DNA of 64,000 nucleotides, from positions 2,046,001 to 2,110,000 of the forward strand of contig NC_044600.1 of the NCBI RefSeq assembly GCF_901933205.1, read 5' to 3'. Under the pieces are notes generated by a model. The model was not told the DNA's origin. It saw only the letters and a program-made list of their open reading frames with translations, and ran no database searches. The DNA comes from Camarhynchus parvulus. Taxonomy: Eukaryota > Chordata > Aves > Passeriformes > Thraupidae. Below, piece by piece: positions 1 through 13,280 of this stretch (position 1 is its first letter; every line of letters starts with the position of its first letter). A program made the translations under genes and the position numbers.

Positions 1-1909
1 ATTGCACCTATGTATGTATATATTAAGGGCTAAAAGTGAATTATTTTTCCTGATACATTTTCCTGTACCTTTTAAAACAATTTTTATGCTCTGGATTGAA
101 GGTGTCTTAAGAGCAAAGATGCAGTGAACATTCATCAATTCTGCTTTTGGTTTCTTTGCTTCCTACAGCTTTCCCTTGTTAATGTGGGATGTAGCTTTTG
201 GTTCTCTATGTAATTAATGGATAAATGATGTCAAGATGAGACACTCAAAGGCAGGGTTTCTTAATAATAGGAATTTCTTAAATTATGTGGCTACTATTTA
301 TAAGTAGAGATAGAAGTGCAGATGAGAATACAGGAGATGAAGAACTCTTTGTTAGGGAATAGCTACAAGTAATGAGATAACATTATCTGATGGCTAAAAG
401 GATTACTGTGCTGATCTGTGTCCCTCTGAGACGGGGTTTTTGTGTCTCCCGAGGCAAGCAGGGATCTGATCTGGACACTTTGCAGGAATACCAGGAACAA
501 CACCTCATTCAGGCATGTTCTCAGCTCAAATGTGCAAAAAGCCAAGGCTGTGGCGCCCTGGGCAGCCGGGAAAAGCGCGGGGTGAAATGTGTGTGCCAGG
601 TTAGGTGAAGGTGATGCATCAGCTCACTCCTGAGGAGCCTCTGTGGGCTCTGTGAGCAGTGCCATGAGCCCGCAGCTATTCCAGCAGGGAACACTGGCAG
701 TCTGCAAACCCACCAGCACAATGTGACAGATTTAAACAGAAATGTAAAGCTTTTCCTCCAAAAAAAAAAAAACCTCGTGCGAGGTGGAAAGTATGAAGGT
801 ATCAAATATTTTAACTGCTAAAAGCTCTAGAGAGCTGATGTTTCCAGGCAGGCTTTTTGTGTATCAATGAGCGCTTCAGACAAAGGAAAACCAGAATGGA
901 CAGGTTTAGCTTGGAGACTTGGAAATAATTATATTCCAACCAGTCTTAAGAAGGAACACAGAGAGTGTATTAACAATGGATCATGACATAGATTCTGGCA
1001 CTTAGATGTAACTGCTCATGTAAATTACCAGAAGCAGGTTTTGTGATCCTCTAAGTTTTGTATAGTCATTCACAGCTCATTAAACCTTCAGCAGTGCTGT
1101 CTTTCACTAAACACAAAGGTAGCTTGGGAACTGCATAATTGAAGTGTTTTAGGCAGACTGCTGTAGCTAAATTTCTAAACAGCAACCACTTTACCTGTGG
1201 TTCTGTGGAACAAGGAGTAGAGCAGATAATGAGTAAGGTCCCAGTGCACCCCAGAAGCTTCGGCCTTCTATTGAACCTGGTAGACCTTCCCAGTGGCTGA
1301 GCCTTTGCTGTCAAAGTTGTCTGGGTACTGAAACAAACTGAGGTCCTGCTGTCCTGCTGATGTTCAGATTAATATCATAAGTGCACTATCAGAATGTGAT
1401 AGTGTGGTCACTTGGCAATGAAGTTAAAAGCAGGTGAGTCCTGGGGACCACTTGGTGACGTACTGAAAACATCTGAGCCTGTGCTCAGACACAGTGGAGA
1501 ATTTATATTAGGGAACAACTTCACTGTCAGAACAAGAAAACAATATTTAGGTAGTTTATTTTGTATCAAAGTCTTAATTAACCAATAAAACGCCTTTGTG
1601 TGTGGGATTGCCTGCTCCTGCCTACCTGCCTTCTCAGCTGCCAACCAGTTTGCAGTGGGGAGCCTCTCCCTCCTGATCCCACATGAGCATCAGCACCATC
1701 ATTGCCTCCTTGCCAGCCCTGGCTTTCCTGGGAAAGAAGAATGGATGGCAGGCCATCGGTCCCTGAGGAGGTGAGAAGTGGCCACAGACAGCCCCAAAGC
1801 TCTGGTCTCACGTTTTGAGGGGTGTCAGCACTGCACCTTCGCACTGACCAGGGAGGGCTCTAACCCAGCTACCTTCAGTTTTCTCCTGAGTTCTTTTGTG
1901 CTTGTCTGA
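1..1909. other. Unique AT-rich DNA, no gene seen
   Basis: No convincing exon, repeat family or RNA gene is visible. A run of A sits at about 760-772. Open frames here are under 100 codons, overlap one another on both strands and lack domains, so I treat them as chance. The stretch is compatible with intron or intergenic DNA. Confidence 0.6.
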
Positions 1910-1981
1910 CAGAAAATACAGATGTCATGTGTTTAATGAAACCCTCAGAAAATACAGATGTCATCTGTTTAATGAAACCCT
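1910..1981. repeat. 36-bp tandem duplication, two copies
   Basis: Copy 1 spans 1910-1945 and copy 2 spans 1946-1981. They are directly adjacent and differ at one base (tgtcatGtgt versus tgtcatCtgt). The unit begins 'cagaaaatacagatg' and ends 'aatgaaaccct'. One mismatch in 36 suggests a fairly recent local duplication, probably by replication slippage, with no transposon signature. Confidence 0.9.
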
Positions 1982-4900
1982 CAGAGCAGCTACCTTGACT
2001 TATTCCAGGTTGCCTCACCCTCACTGTTTCCATAGTCCTTCGCTACAACTCTGACAAATCCAATATGACCAGCTATGTTTTCAAGGACTTTCTCTCCCCA
2101 TCCTGTCCTATTTCCTGGTCCCTTGGTTGCCTGTGTTGCATAAATATTAATTCAGTGATAATCTCTCTTTTGGTTTGAACTAATTAGTTTTCCCTCCAAG
2201 TTCTCCCTAGCACAGGTGTGTTTCTGGGAATCCCTTGCTGCAGTGGGATTCCTTCAGCATTCCTTTACAGTGGAGGAGACTGTCCCTTCCCTGGGACCCC
2301 TCTGTGACAAGCTGCCTTCCCCTAGGAAAATCCTGAGCTCTGGAGCTGGCACTGTGGGGCATCAATGCCTTTGTTCAGGCGGGCTGCAGCACAGCTCTCA
2401 CATCCTACCAATACCCATAAAAAACCCCACAAAACGCCCCATGAGAGATGGTGTGAAGCCCAGGGACCCCATGGTGTGAAGCCCCAAGGAATCTGGGGCC
2501 ACTCTGCACGAGCTGTCTGAAATTTGGGATTCACTCCCCGGATGGGAACAGAATTAGCACCGCACTAGAACAGGGTGAGGTTGTTACTTGCAAGGTCCAG
2601 ACTAAAAATACTCTTTCTATATTAGCAGTTACAGGCTGTGACCAGTCTCTGGTGGCAGATGGGATGTTGGGGTTTTTCCTTTTCTCAGGAAAACACACAT
2701 TTGTGTTCCTGAGCTTCCTGCCCTGATCCCCTCCCAGTTCCCTTGCAGCAGGTTCTGTGTTCTGAGCAGTGAGGTGTCCCCAGGGTGACTTTGTCTTCTT
2801 GCTTGGTTTTACCTGCCATGGTTGTGTAATTTATTCACCTAAATTAGCGAGTTCCCTGCCTGCTTCCCTGGATCCAAGGTACTGCTGCTGCTCCAGAGGA
2901 GTTTTGTTCTCCCTCCTAGCATCAGCCTGAGGGTGATCTGGAGCAGCTTGGCAGGAAACAAACCAGGCTGGATAAAAATGAGTATTTGAGCTCTGAATAT
3001 CAGAGGCAGCCCCAGAGAAAGGGTGGGAGGGTGCAGCAGGGGCGTCAGTACCAAAATCACATTTCTCAGTGACAGCCCATGGCATGGGCAGCTGCTGCTT
3101 TCTGCAGCCATGGGGTCAAGCTCTGGAATAAAACGAGTTAGGGGATCCTGAAACAGAAATTCTCGTCCCTAAGGCTTTCCACATCAATTCAGTATTCCTC
3201 TGCTTGTGTTTTATGGGATATATGTATTCCAAAATACTTCATTGTGTTTGTAACAGCATTTTCAAAAGTTTTTGGTGCTTGAACAAAGCAGGGCAAGCTC
3301 CAGTGGTGCTGCTCTGTGTTTTAATTCTGCATTTAGTGCTAATGATAAAATCTTTCTTTCCTAGCTCAAAGCAGGTTTTTATATGTGTGAATGTTCTTGT
3401 TTTCCATTGCTAGTCAATGCAGTGTATTGTTTGCCTAATTAATGTAATTATTGCTAATTATGTAATTACTATAAATACATGTAATCAGTGACTCTAATTT
3501 GTAATTATAGAATTTTGATGTTTATTTGTGCAAAAGTGCTTACAAAACTTAGAAGAAAAATTGCTCATATACAGCAGGTAATTTTTAAAAAATTTGTAAG
3601 AACAAAATTGCACTTTTTTTTGCCAACTGCCAAAAAGAAATTATTTACAAATTGGGCATGCTTTTTTTTTTAATAAAAGGTAATAATTACATTACAGAAG
3701 CCTAAAACCAATTTTCTCTCCTCTTATGTTATAGCTTAAATGAGTTAGCAAAATATTGGATTAGTAGAATGTAGGTGCCAAATTTAACCTGTAATTGCAG
3801 TAGCCACTTGAAGTGAAATTACAGCACAAAAATTCTAACCAAAAAAAAAGGTAAAAATGCTTTTTCTGAACTCCCTTTCCTCCATCCCACTATAGGAAGC
3901 AGGTTATTTGCAGAGAACTGGCTATTGCTTTCAATGCAGACATAAAGCTTCTGCTAGGGAGAGTGTAATTACCCAGTGGAAAAAAAAAAGTCAGATGGAA
4001 ATTAGCTTCTTACCATCTGCATATCATGAAATACTTGGCCTATTTGCATATTCTCAGTTCTCCTTCTACCCCATCCACGGAAAGCAGAGGAATTCCTACA
4101 GCCTTGAAATTCTGCTTGGGTCTCTTTAAGGAGATCAGTAACTTTGGGTTTCAGTCCAATTTTTGTTTATTTTTATTATAGGTGTTGGTTGCTGATATTT
4201 ATATCTTCTTATTTTGTCGGAGAGAATCTGTTCTGGCGCTATGCAAATTGTTTGCTTTTTTTACTTGGTAACCAAACTGGAAGTTAAAGAACCTAATCAA
4301 ATCCATCCTCGCTGAATTTTCCATTTCTCAGTAATAAACAAGAAAGAATTGAAAATTTCTTTTGGGGGGAAAATTTATTAAGGTTTGCCAGGTAGAGAAA
4401 GGCCTCAGAAAGTCAGGAAGGTTTGGGGCTTCAAAATGATGGATGGTGGGAGCATTTTCCATGCAAGTTTTTCCTTCAGTGCCCATATAGAGACAAAGAG
4501 TTGTTTCCACTGAGGGTTCTTTGATCTCATCCATTTGAGCTCTTCCTCCTTTCTCAGGCACTTTAGGACTGAAATTTGGGGTTTATCTGTGGAGTTTCTG
4601 GGCCTTGGCACACAAAACCTTGTCTAATCTGCCTTCTGAGTGAGCCATGGTTTGTCATTTTGCTCCCTACCTGATGTAGAAGTGGTTTTTATTACGAGGA
4701 TAAATTTCCCAAGTGCATCTATTTGTGACTTTTAATGATCAAATGCACAGTAGTTTAATCATGGCTTAATGGATTAGAAACCTGAAGTCTTTTAGAGTAT
4801 TGCTTTTTAAAGGATGGCCCTGGTTTTTAGCTTGGAGCAGAACATTTCCTCTGGATTATATGTGAAATTTCCTGTTACCCACACAGAGTAAAACCCTCAG

Positions 4901-7900
4901 CCCTATAAACAGCTTCATTAAATGATGCCTGGAAGCAGTGACTTCCATGTGTTAATTACATATTATATTAAAAAAATCTGTTTTAATAATTACTTCCCAG
5001 TTTCCATTAGCTCTCAGATCATTTATGAGGAGATGGTGAATTTTGATTAACGTAATTCATTATCTTATATACCTGTCATATCCTTTCTTGAATCGATGCA
5101 TGGAACATGATTTTTTTTTACAACTACATGTTAAAAAAACTATGTCATTAGTTTGATTGATTAATTTAAAGGACAGTATTATAATCTAAAAAATGCTGCA
5201 GGACACAAGGTCTGAACCAGAACAGCATTGGTGTGGCAAGCATGGATGCAATCTCTAAATTCTTAGCATTTCAGTTTTGTGATTTGGCCAAAATGTTGAA
5301 ATATTTAATATCTCTAAATACCAGAGATCAATCAAATGACCTTGTAATATACTCTCAGTAGATTTTTATGAGAAAGAAGTGAAGCTGGAAGTGCTGCTAA
5401 ACATCTTCAGTCGATGTTTTCTGCGCAGATTGATAAGGCCAGCTCTGAGATCACCCTGAGCTGCTCATGAGGCTGAAAATTGTGTGACCAAACAAAGCTG
5501 CTGCTCTGGGCTTCCCTTTCTTCTGCCCTGCTGGGGGATGCATCCACACAGAGTCACTGGCTAGAAAAGGGTTACTCCTAATATCTGGATTTTGGGCATA
5601 GAAACAGAATTATTTCATTGTTAACAAAATTTATGTAGTGCTGTGCATTTACATAACAGCTTATAAACATTGACATGCTTCCTGCCCTGAAGAAATGAAG
5701 GAAGGAAAATAAGTTAATTTTTTTGATTTTTTTTAAAGTGGGTCAGTGCCAGAGGTGCACTAATTACAGAACAGCCATTGGCTAGGAGGCAGATGTATTA
5801 TTTTGTAGAAATCTTAGTATCTCACATTTCTTATCTCCCATCAATATATTGCAATTGTTTCAGGGTGAATGGGAAGTCAAAAAATATTTTTCTTGAACAT
5901 TTTGCCTTCATCCAATTTGCCTCTATCACAAGCTACTGTCTCTTGCAGTTTTCTTGATGGTTGTGTTTGCATTTCCTCTCTCTATTACCACAGTTGAAAA
6001 CTGCTCTGGAAATAATACACATTTTTGCAAAGATCAAAGCATATAATTTTTCTTTCAGTGGTTTTGGATGAAAGCGTGATTGTAGCGCAGTATCAGAATA
6101 TGGAGTGTAACGTGTTAAAGGATCTGAAACCAGCAAGCACAGCCAATATTCATCTGTGTTTAAGCCCAAAAGGACAAAATCTGCTATGTGTGACATTTTT
6201 ATAGACGTGAGGCTTTCCTCTGCATTCAGCAGAACAGCCCCGCTGCAGAGTGGCAGTGGAGGGAGGAGGATCCACAAGGAAATGTCTCCTGAGCTGCCCC
6301 ACCAAACCCTTCAGCTTTTCCAGCCTTTCGCGCTGTACCTGTGACACCCAAAGGGCTGGAAAATGTGATGGAAGGGGGCAGGGAGTGAGGATCTGTGCTG
6401 CATTTGTGTTTGTGGAAGTGCCCAGCTGATCCATTTTCTCCTCTGTGCAAACCCAGGGCACACAGGGAATATTTCTCTGTCTGCTCTGGGGTGCCCTGAC
6501 CCCAGGGCAGCACTGACTGTGACCCTCATCCACGGAGAAAGTTTCCCAGACTTCAAGATAGACTGGAACCCACAAAAGTGTGAAATAGATTGTAGAGAGC
6601 AGTGCAGGTGTGTCACTTGGTGAGAAATTGAGGTTTTGGGGTTTTTAGTGTGCTGTGGATGGAAGCAAGATGGAGGGCACAGGGTGTCATCCTGGGTTTC
6701 TTCTTCGTGCTTCTTCTTCCTTCTTCTCCATGGGTTTGGGTGGCATTTTGTAATTGGGCAGAAAAGTCCCCATTGCAGCTCTTTGGGATCAGTTATTGGG
6801 TTAAAAGGGAAATAATCCAGGTGTCAGCTCTTAATTGGATAGTTTGGTCTTAAAAGATCTTGTAACCAGAGATTGTTGGCCATTTTGTGCCTTCTAATGA
6901 AAAGCAGCAGAACTCACAGCAGTGAGACTGTTTTACTGATAAGAAATAACAAACACCTGAGTTTGAACATGAATTACTGTCTCAAGACCACAGAAACCCA
7001 CAACTGGGACCCCCACACTCCTGAGCCAGGTTTTAGGAGCTCTCAGAGAAACCTATCACACCCGAGATAGCTCAAATGGCACAAAATTAGCAAGATGGCT
7101 TCTGAGGTAGTGTTGGAAACAGAAAAGTTTTAATAAAAGGCAAAATAACAAAGTTCTCTGTAGAGAAAACTTGAGCTAGGGACAAGAATTTCTTGCGCTT
7201 GCTAAAAACACTTCATAAAAGCGATTATTTATTTTGTTCTCTTGTTTTTCTAGTGAATTACTTAGGTGGGACTTTTTTGGCTTCTGTCTAATTGGTTAGC
7301 TTTAGGTTTGAGGTGAAATCTCAAAGGTCTTATGAGATGTCTTTTTTACTAAGTTGAGGAGAGAAACTTCTGGGCTTTTTTCACTAATAATTTGTTCACT
7401 CTGTGAACAGGGGCCATGTTCCTACACCCAACAACACAGGATGGACTGGACAACAGGGAGGTGCCTCAGTTTCCCTCCAGGAACGCCAGGAACCTGCTGG
7501 TCCAGGGACAGCCACAGCCCAGCTGAAGGGGCTGAGGCATTTACAGAGCCTGTTAACCAACTAAACATGAAAACCACAACCAAAGGTAAACAGGGGTGAC
7601 AAACAGTGAAAGCTGTGCTAATCCTGCTGGAGTCTTGGCCTTCCCACATTCCTCCCGAGGAGCGTGGAGTGCATTGCTCTCAACCTGCATATTAATGTGC
7701 TCAGAGTGTAAATGCGCTTACAGCCTGGGCAAAAAGGCTGTTAACTCGAAAATCTTATGAGCTGAGACCTGCAATTGCTCTCAGATACTTTGAGAGACTG
7801 AGATAAATGGTGTATTAGCAATTTATCAGATGGTGTTTAATCCCACAGCTTCCAGGTGGAGGGAAGGAGGAGGTCAAGCCCAGTCTCTGAAGAAAGCAAG

Positions 7901-9039
7901 AACTTCATGGTGAGCAAAAGTCATTCTCATAAAGTAAAAGTGCAATGTTGTTTGCATGGTCAGCAGGGAGAAACTGAGAGGAAATATTCAGCTTCCAGGA
8001 AAACACTCTCTTTGGCCGTAGACTGATAAAATTGCAAGAGGCTGCAAAACAAAGAATGGATGGGGTGCACCATTATATTTATGTTCTAGGAATAGTAAAC
8101 GTTGGAGTTCTGAATGCTCAGTTGTTAGTGTGAAATTATGCAACTATTAAATGTCTTAATTTGCATAATTTTTCTATCAAACAAGCCCAGTTTTGAGCAC
8201 TTCCTCATCTGTCCATTTAGAGATAATGTGAGTTTTGATTACCCTTGAGCCTGAAGGGAGGGATAGTACTCATAGCATGCAAACAGCCCTACAGAATCTC
8301 CTAGTCCTGCACAAACACAGGAGCAAAACCAGAAATGACTTTGTAGGTGGGGCCACTGCTGCCCAGGTGTCTGTGGAAGGACAAACATCCAAAATTCACA
8401 TCACACATGGCAGGTAAAAGTCAGACTTGGCAGGTCAGGTTGGCATTTGGCAAGCTGGTAACTGAAATTTTGGTTTTTAGGCAATCTATTAAATGGGAGC
8501 AATCAGCAGTGCCAAGAAAACCTAGGAAAGGGAGGAGAGGATTGGACTATTTGATATTTTTAAGAAAGTTCATGTCCTGGAAGTGTTTTAGGTAGGTGGG
8601 AGTCTGCATGCTTCCCTCTGAAACAATCCAAGTGCTTGCACGTAAACACCTGCTTTTCACTGCAGCCAATTTAATCTGAAGGGGTGTTGTGGTTTGAATA
8701 ATAACACTTTGAAACAATCCTTTAGAAAGTCAGATCCTGCATGGACAAGATTAATGGCATTACTCATGGTGTGACAAGCACAGAGCCTTTCCCAGCTTCA
8801 GGAAACACATGAAGAACAGAACAGTTTGATAGATAAAAGATACGTATTCATTTCAGTCAAACTTAAACAAGGAATCTCTTTTCTGTGTCTTTCAAGTACA
8901 AAAGCACGCAGAGCTGCACACAGCATCCTCCCAGATAGCCTTTGTCTGGTGTTTAAGAGTGCTAAAGTGTCTCATACTGAGCCTGCAACTTAAGAACTTG
9001 TACAAGTCAACAGCTGTGACCTCAGCCAAGCAGGCAACT
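1982..9039. other. Unique DNA without a supported gene
   Basis: Nothing here passes as a gene. Small structures noted are a 14-bp direct repeat 'atggtgtgaagccc' at 2448-2461 and 2471-2484, and a cluster of TAATTA-type words at about 3436-3510. At 6150-6616 a stop-poor block lets three minus-strand frames stay open for 95-141 codons at once, which points to base composition and not to a protein. About 7660-7860 keeps a few CpGs and GATA-like and E-box-like words, weakly suggestive of a regulatory element. Confidence 0.5.
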
Positions 9040-9340
9040 GAGTTTTCAGATAGCAAGCTGTGCCTCATTCTTCCCTGGCCAGAGCTATGTATATTTAATT
9101 AGTGTCCTCTCACCTTCACGCTACGTGTTTTCCCACTTGACGCTTCCTGGCATCAAAAGAACGTCCTTGAGAAAAAGTCAGGCCTATTGACTCCTGAGCA
9201 CATTATTTGACTTGCTGTTCAAGTAGTCTGAAGAAAGAGCTGGAAATAATGAAAGGCACTGCAATGTGGAGCTGCCTTAACTGACAGCGTCAGGTGGGTC
9301 GAAGCTATTGAACAGTTCCTATTAAATTAGCTTACCTTCA
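9040..9340. promoter_or_regulatory. Candidate regulatory element (CpG-retaining)
   Basis: In otherwise CpG-poor DNA this patch keeps several CpGs (in 'cacgctacgtg', 'gacgcttcc', 'aacgtcc', 'gcgtcag' and 'gtcgaag') and has homeodomain-like words ('taattag', 'aaattagc'). It has no long open frame and no repeat similarity that I can see. This profile is typical of conserved vertebrate enhancers, but conservation cannot be seen from one genome, so the call is an inference. Confidence 0.25.
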
Positions 9341-9386
9341 TCTCAGCTAGTTAAAGCTGGCATGCTGACAAATTAGTTGCTTTCTG

Positions 9387-9396
9387 TATATAAAAG
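9387..9396 (+). promoter_or_regulatory. TATA-box-like motif
   Basis: The sequence 'tatataaaag' is a full match to the TATAWAAG core and is followed by a short purine-rich stretch. It lies just downstream of the CpG-retaining patch at 9040-9340. If used, transcription would start near 9417-9425. No coding exon is evident downstream, and AT-rich DNA yields such matches by chance. Confidence 0.15.
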
Positions 9397-12300
9397 AGGA
9401 GAGGCAGGATGAGATTCCCATTTTGTAGCTTGGTGACAGTAGATATGTCACATCACAAGGTCAATAACAATCTGTCCATGGAAGAAATGTAAATGTGTGG
9501 CTGGTGTCAATACATTCTGGATTAGATTGTGAAATATTCATTCCTATAGCAGATGAGCTCATTTGCACTAATAAAGACCACTTTATTTCAACCCAGTTAA
9601 TTACAATGCCTTATATTGTCTGTTTTAAAATCTGATTACAGCTTTTGTTTAGCTTTTCCAATATTAGCTCTTGTGCATTCTATGTGCTATTTCTGTCCAA
9701 AGGGTGTTAATAGAGAAAGTTAATGGACATGCCTGGAATGTGAAAAGGGTTAGGGGGATATTTATTTATTTATTTATTTTTGCCCATCAGAGCAGATGGA
9801 TTTTACAGTTTTCTTTAGAGGGAGACTCTGAAACTGTCATAGGCTGTGTTTGACATTCAAACAGAAAATATTATTGTGGTTGGTTGGTTGCTGTGGCTGT
9901 GGGTTTTCTTGTATGGCTAAACTCAGATTTTAGGAATAAAAATGCTTAAGAGGCAAAACTGTTTTTATCACGCTGCTAAGTGTTGGGCTGGGGGTACTTT
10001 GTTTCTCCTCTTGGCATGCTCCAGGCTCCTGCACTGCTAGGTTTTGATCCTAAATTACTTTCTGCATAAAGGGCTGAACTTCATCGTTTAGGAATAATCT
10101 CTGGTAAGGACATGATGACCTGTGTTTAAACACAGTCAGAGCACACTGCTAATTACTGCAGCACTACCTGCTAATGTCCTCAGTCACATCACTGCTTCTT
10201 ACATGCCAGCAGGAGCATTTTAGAGGTGGTGAAACAAAAGTATTTTGAAATTTAATTACTGAAATCACCAGTTCAAATGACTATATCATTTTTGGAGGGC
10301 TGGAGAGGTTTCTCCTTTATAGCTGTCCTTTGATAGGGCTGTTCAATTTTGTGAACAATTTCTGTCTCTTCCTCTCTCATAATTTTTTTATTTTTATTTT
10401 TTTAAATGAAAATATGTGAGTGCTATAATTATGTCCTGGAGTACAATACTAAACTTGCTTCTGCTGTTTCCAGGACGTCTGCAAATCTATGAAGTTTCAT
10501 TATCACTGAATTTAGCCTTGCCAAGTCATTTGGGCACAAACCAAAGCTCCAATTGTGCCACTTAACTTCTGAACTGAAAAAGTGCTGTACTGCCCAGGGT
10601 ACAGGGTACTGGTTTGGGTAGAGTAGAAGATATTCACCATCTCTGTGGCTACTGATCCTAAAAGAAAGCTTTAATATCTAACATTCGAAGTCACAGCATT
10701 CTTTTTCTGACAAATTTTAAGAATCATGCAGAATCAAAACATTTGAATCTCACTTTCCTCTGAGGAAGGTTATGCCAGCTGTAGGTGTACCTTCAGATGT
10801 GTGCAGTTTTCATTTGTTTTTCTTTAGTTTTGCATTGCCTAAACTGATCTAAGTAACTTGACTCACACCTGTGAAAAGCTTCTCAGGTGGTCTCTTATTA
10901 TCTTTCACTTCCAGCAACCCGCGAAAGATTTGTACTCAATTCTCCAAAGAGTTTAGAAGGTGAGGTTGGCTTATTGATAACTTTTGTGGCCTCATCTTGC
11001 TGTAGGCAACCTGAGCTGTTTTCAGTGTTTTTTTACATCTATTGCAGGGCCTGGAGTCACACAGGGAGTTGATTTGTCCTTGGTGAGGATCGTGGCCATG
11101 CAAGAAAGGTTGACGCAACCTCCTCATTTCTCCCATCACGATTCTCAGTGAATCTGCACTTTTTGTGCATCCTGTTATGTCAGAGAACAATTTTGTGTCG
11201 TGGTTTAATGTATGGAATAAGCAGTCTCTGCATTTCCATCCATTCAGGTTCCAAACACAACCTCAGTGTCCATTCTCCAGGAGCTAAGCCCAGTAAACAG
11301 CACTCTCACATGCAGTGAAGCACTTCCAGGTAATTGTGAATGGGCTAATTAATATGGAAGTGGAAATATTAACTTAAAATATTAAAGCTCCTCTGCAGTT
11401 AGACCTTTAACATTGAGGATTTTTCTCATTGGGCAGAAAAGCAGTTGATGTGCAATATATCTCCCAGGATTTCTTTTTGAAAACCCTCCCTGTATGACAC
11501 TTCTGCCCTTGTGTAGGGAATGTTTTATCAATATTTGTATCCATTTAACAATTATATATCTTTATAAATGAAAGCTCAGTCAAATTGCATCAACATCTAA
11601 CAGGGAGAACACATGAACCTCGTTAATAAATAAATTATCTGGAGTAATAAAAGAGCTGGTGTTCTGTGAGCCAGCCATCAGCCTGATGCCCTGGTGTATA
11701 CCTGGAGGCAGAAAAGAAATTAAGTCACTGCTCTTCCATGCTTCAGATTCTGATGAACATAGAACAGAATGTGGAAATACAAAATATTAAAAGTATAAAT
11801 TTTTCATCAAGCAAGCTTGTTCTTTTTGCTTCGTCCTATCTTTGAAGCCTGTGAGTGTCTTTACTGAGGTTGCTGAGCTGTCTTAATATTTTACGTCAGC
11901 AATAGTTGGAATGAACACACATAAATTATCCACAGGTAGAGGGGTCTCTAAATGAACAAGCTCTCAGAAGATATTCAGAACACTTGTGATCCCCAGCTTG
12001 CAGTTCCTGATGTCTGTTTGTCTGGTTTTGAACATATTTTTATTAGAAAATATGGAGGATGTGTTGGCAAATGCAGCGGAAATTTTTATTTTGTGGAGTT
12101 ATCTATAGAAGCTGATTTTCATTTGTGCCCCACAGAAATTTATTATTGGCAAGCAATTTTAATCAGAAGTGATATGACATCTGCTGTAGAGGTGTAAAAG
12201 TGCACAAATATTTTTGTATTCTCAGTAGAAAAATAAACACTCCTGTAATATCTCATCTGTAATTTTACTTCTAAAACATCCCCCTGCTTTTAGCAACAAT

Positions 12301-13280
12301 TATTATTGACAGATACCACCTATACTGTGTGGCACTCCCTTGAATCCAATTAACTGCACAATCATGCCCTGAGGTATTGAGAATAACAACCCACACAAAT
12401 ATCACTTTTATTGGTCAGGAAAATGCACTTTCTATTGGAGTTAGCAGAGAGTTGATTCTTTTCCATGGTGTTGCTTGTGTTGTTTTGTTGAATCTCAGTT
12501 TTAGGCTTATCTCTGGGGGGAAAGCACGGAAGCATAGGGAAAGAAGCACAGAACAAGTTCCACACTTTCCAGCTGTGAAAATGCACTTTCGCTGGAGTGT
12601 GTGTGGAAAAGAAGGCAGGCCCTTCAACTCTATTGTGTTTGGTGCTTTGGATCCATTATTCCAGCAAAATCCTGCAGATTTTTGTCTGGATTATCTTCTC
12701 CTTTCCTTTCATGCTTCCTAGTCTGTGACATCTTTCTCCTCCTGTGAAAAAGTAATCAGAAAGAACTAAAAGAGTGACTGGATTTTGCATGCCATCAGGA
12801 AAATGACTATGGTGTTCTTTTTAAAGGATTTTTGGCCTTTTTTGAGATTTTTATGTAGAAATAGAGGTATCAAAGTGACATGAAAGCCCTGTACAAGACA
12901 TTTACTTGTGCCTCTCTTTTCAGTAGAGAAAGATAAAATAAGAATATGGTTCTATAATTAACTAATTGAAAAGAAACCATATTATCGGGCTATGGAAAGA
13001 TATTTCTAGCTTAGGCCAGGCTGAAATTCCCTGTTGTGGAGCATAAAAGAAACTTCAAAGTAACTTTGCTACTCAGCAAGACATTTGATCACATGATCAT
13101 TGATTTTGGTTTTATTTCTGTACTGTTTGAAAAGTCTTATTTATTTTAAAAACACCAAAGCCAAGCTCTGTGAAAGTTTCACTGGAGACAAATCAAGCTG
13201 CTTGCACAGTTACCTGAAATTAAGGAATGACTTTGCTGAGCTCTTGCCTCGGCTGAAAATGAGATGGGAGGTAGTTCAAA
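9397..13280. other. Unique DNA without a supported gene
   Basis: AT-rich sequence with a short TTTA run near 9763-9780. Open frames of 60-114 codons (for example 12377-12721) have no domain and overlap frames on the other strand. No interspersed repeat was recognised. Confidence 0.55.

Noticed and set aside
6150..6616. Three overlapping minus-strand open frames of 95-141 codons
   Set aside because: Three frames open at once in a stop-poor GC-richer patch indicates base composition. No domain, start context or splice structure supports a protein.
11196..11215. LTR-start-like 'tgtcgtggttta' as found in avian ERV LTRs
   Set aside because: The similarity stops after about 12 bases, and no matching LTR end, polyadenylation region, second LTR or target-site duplication was found.
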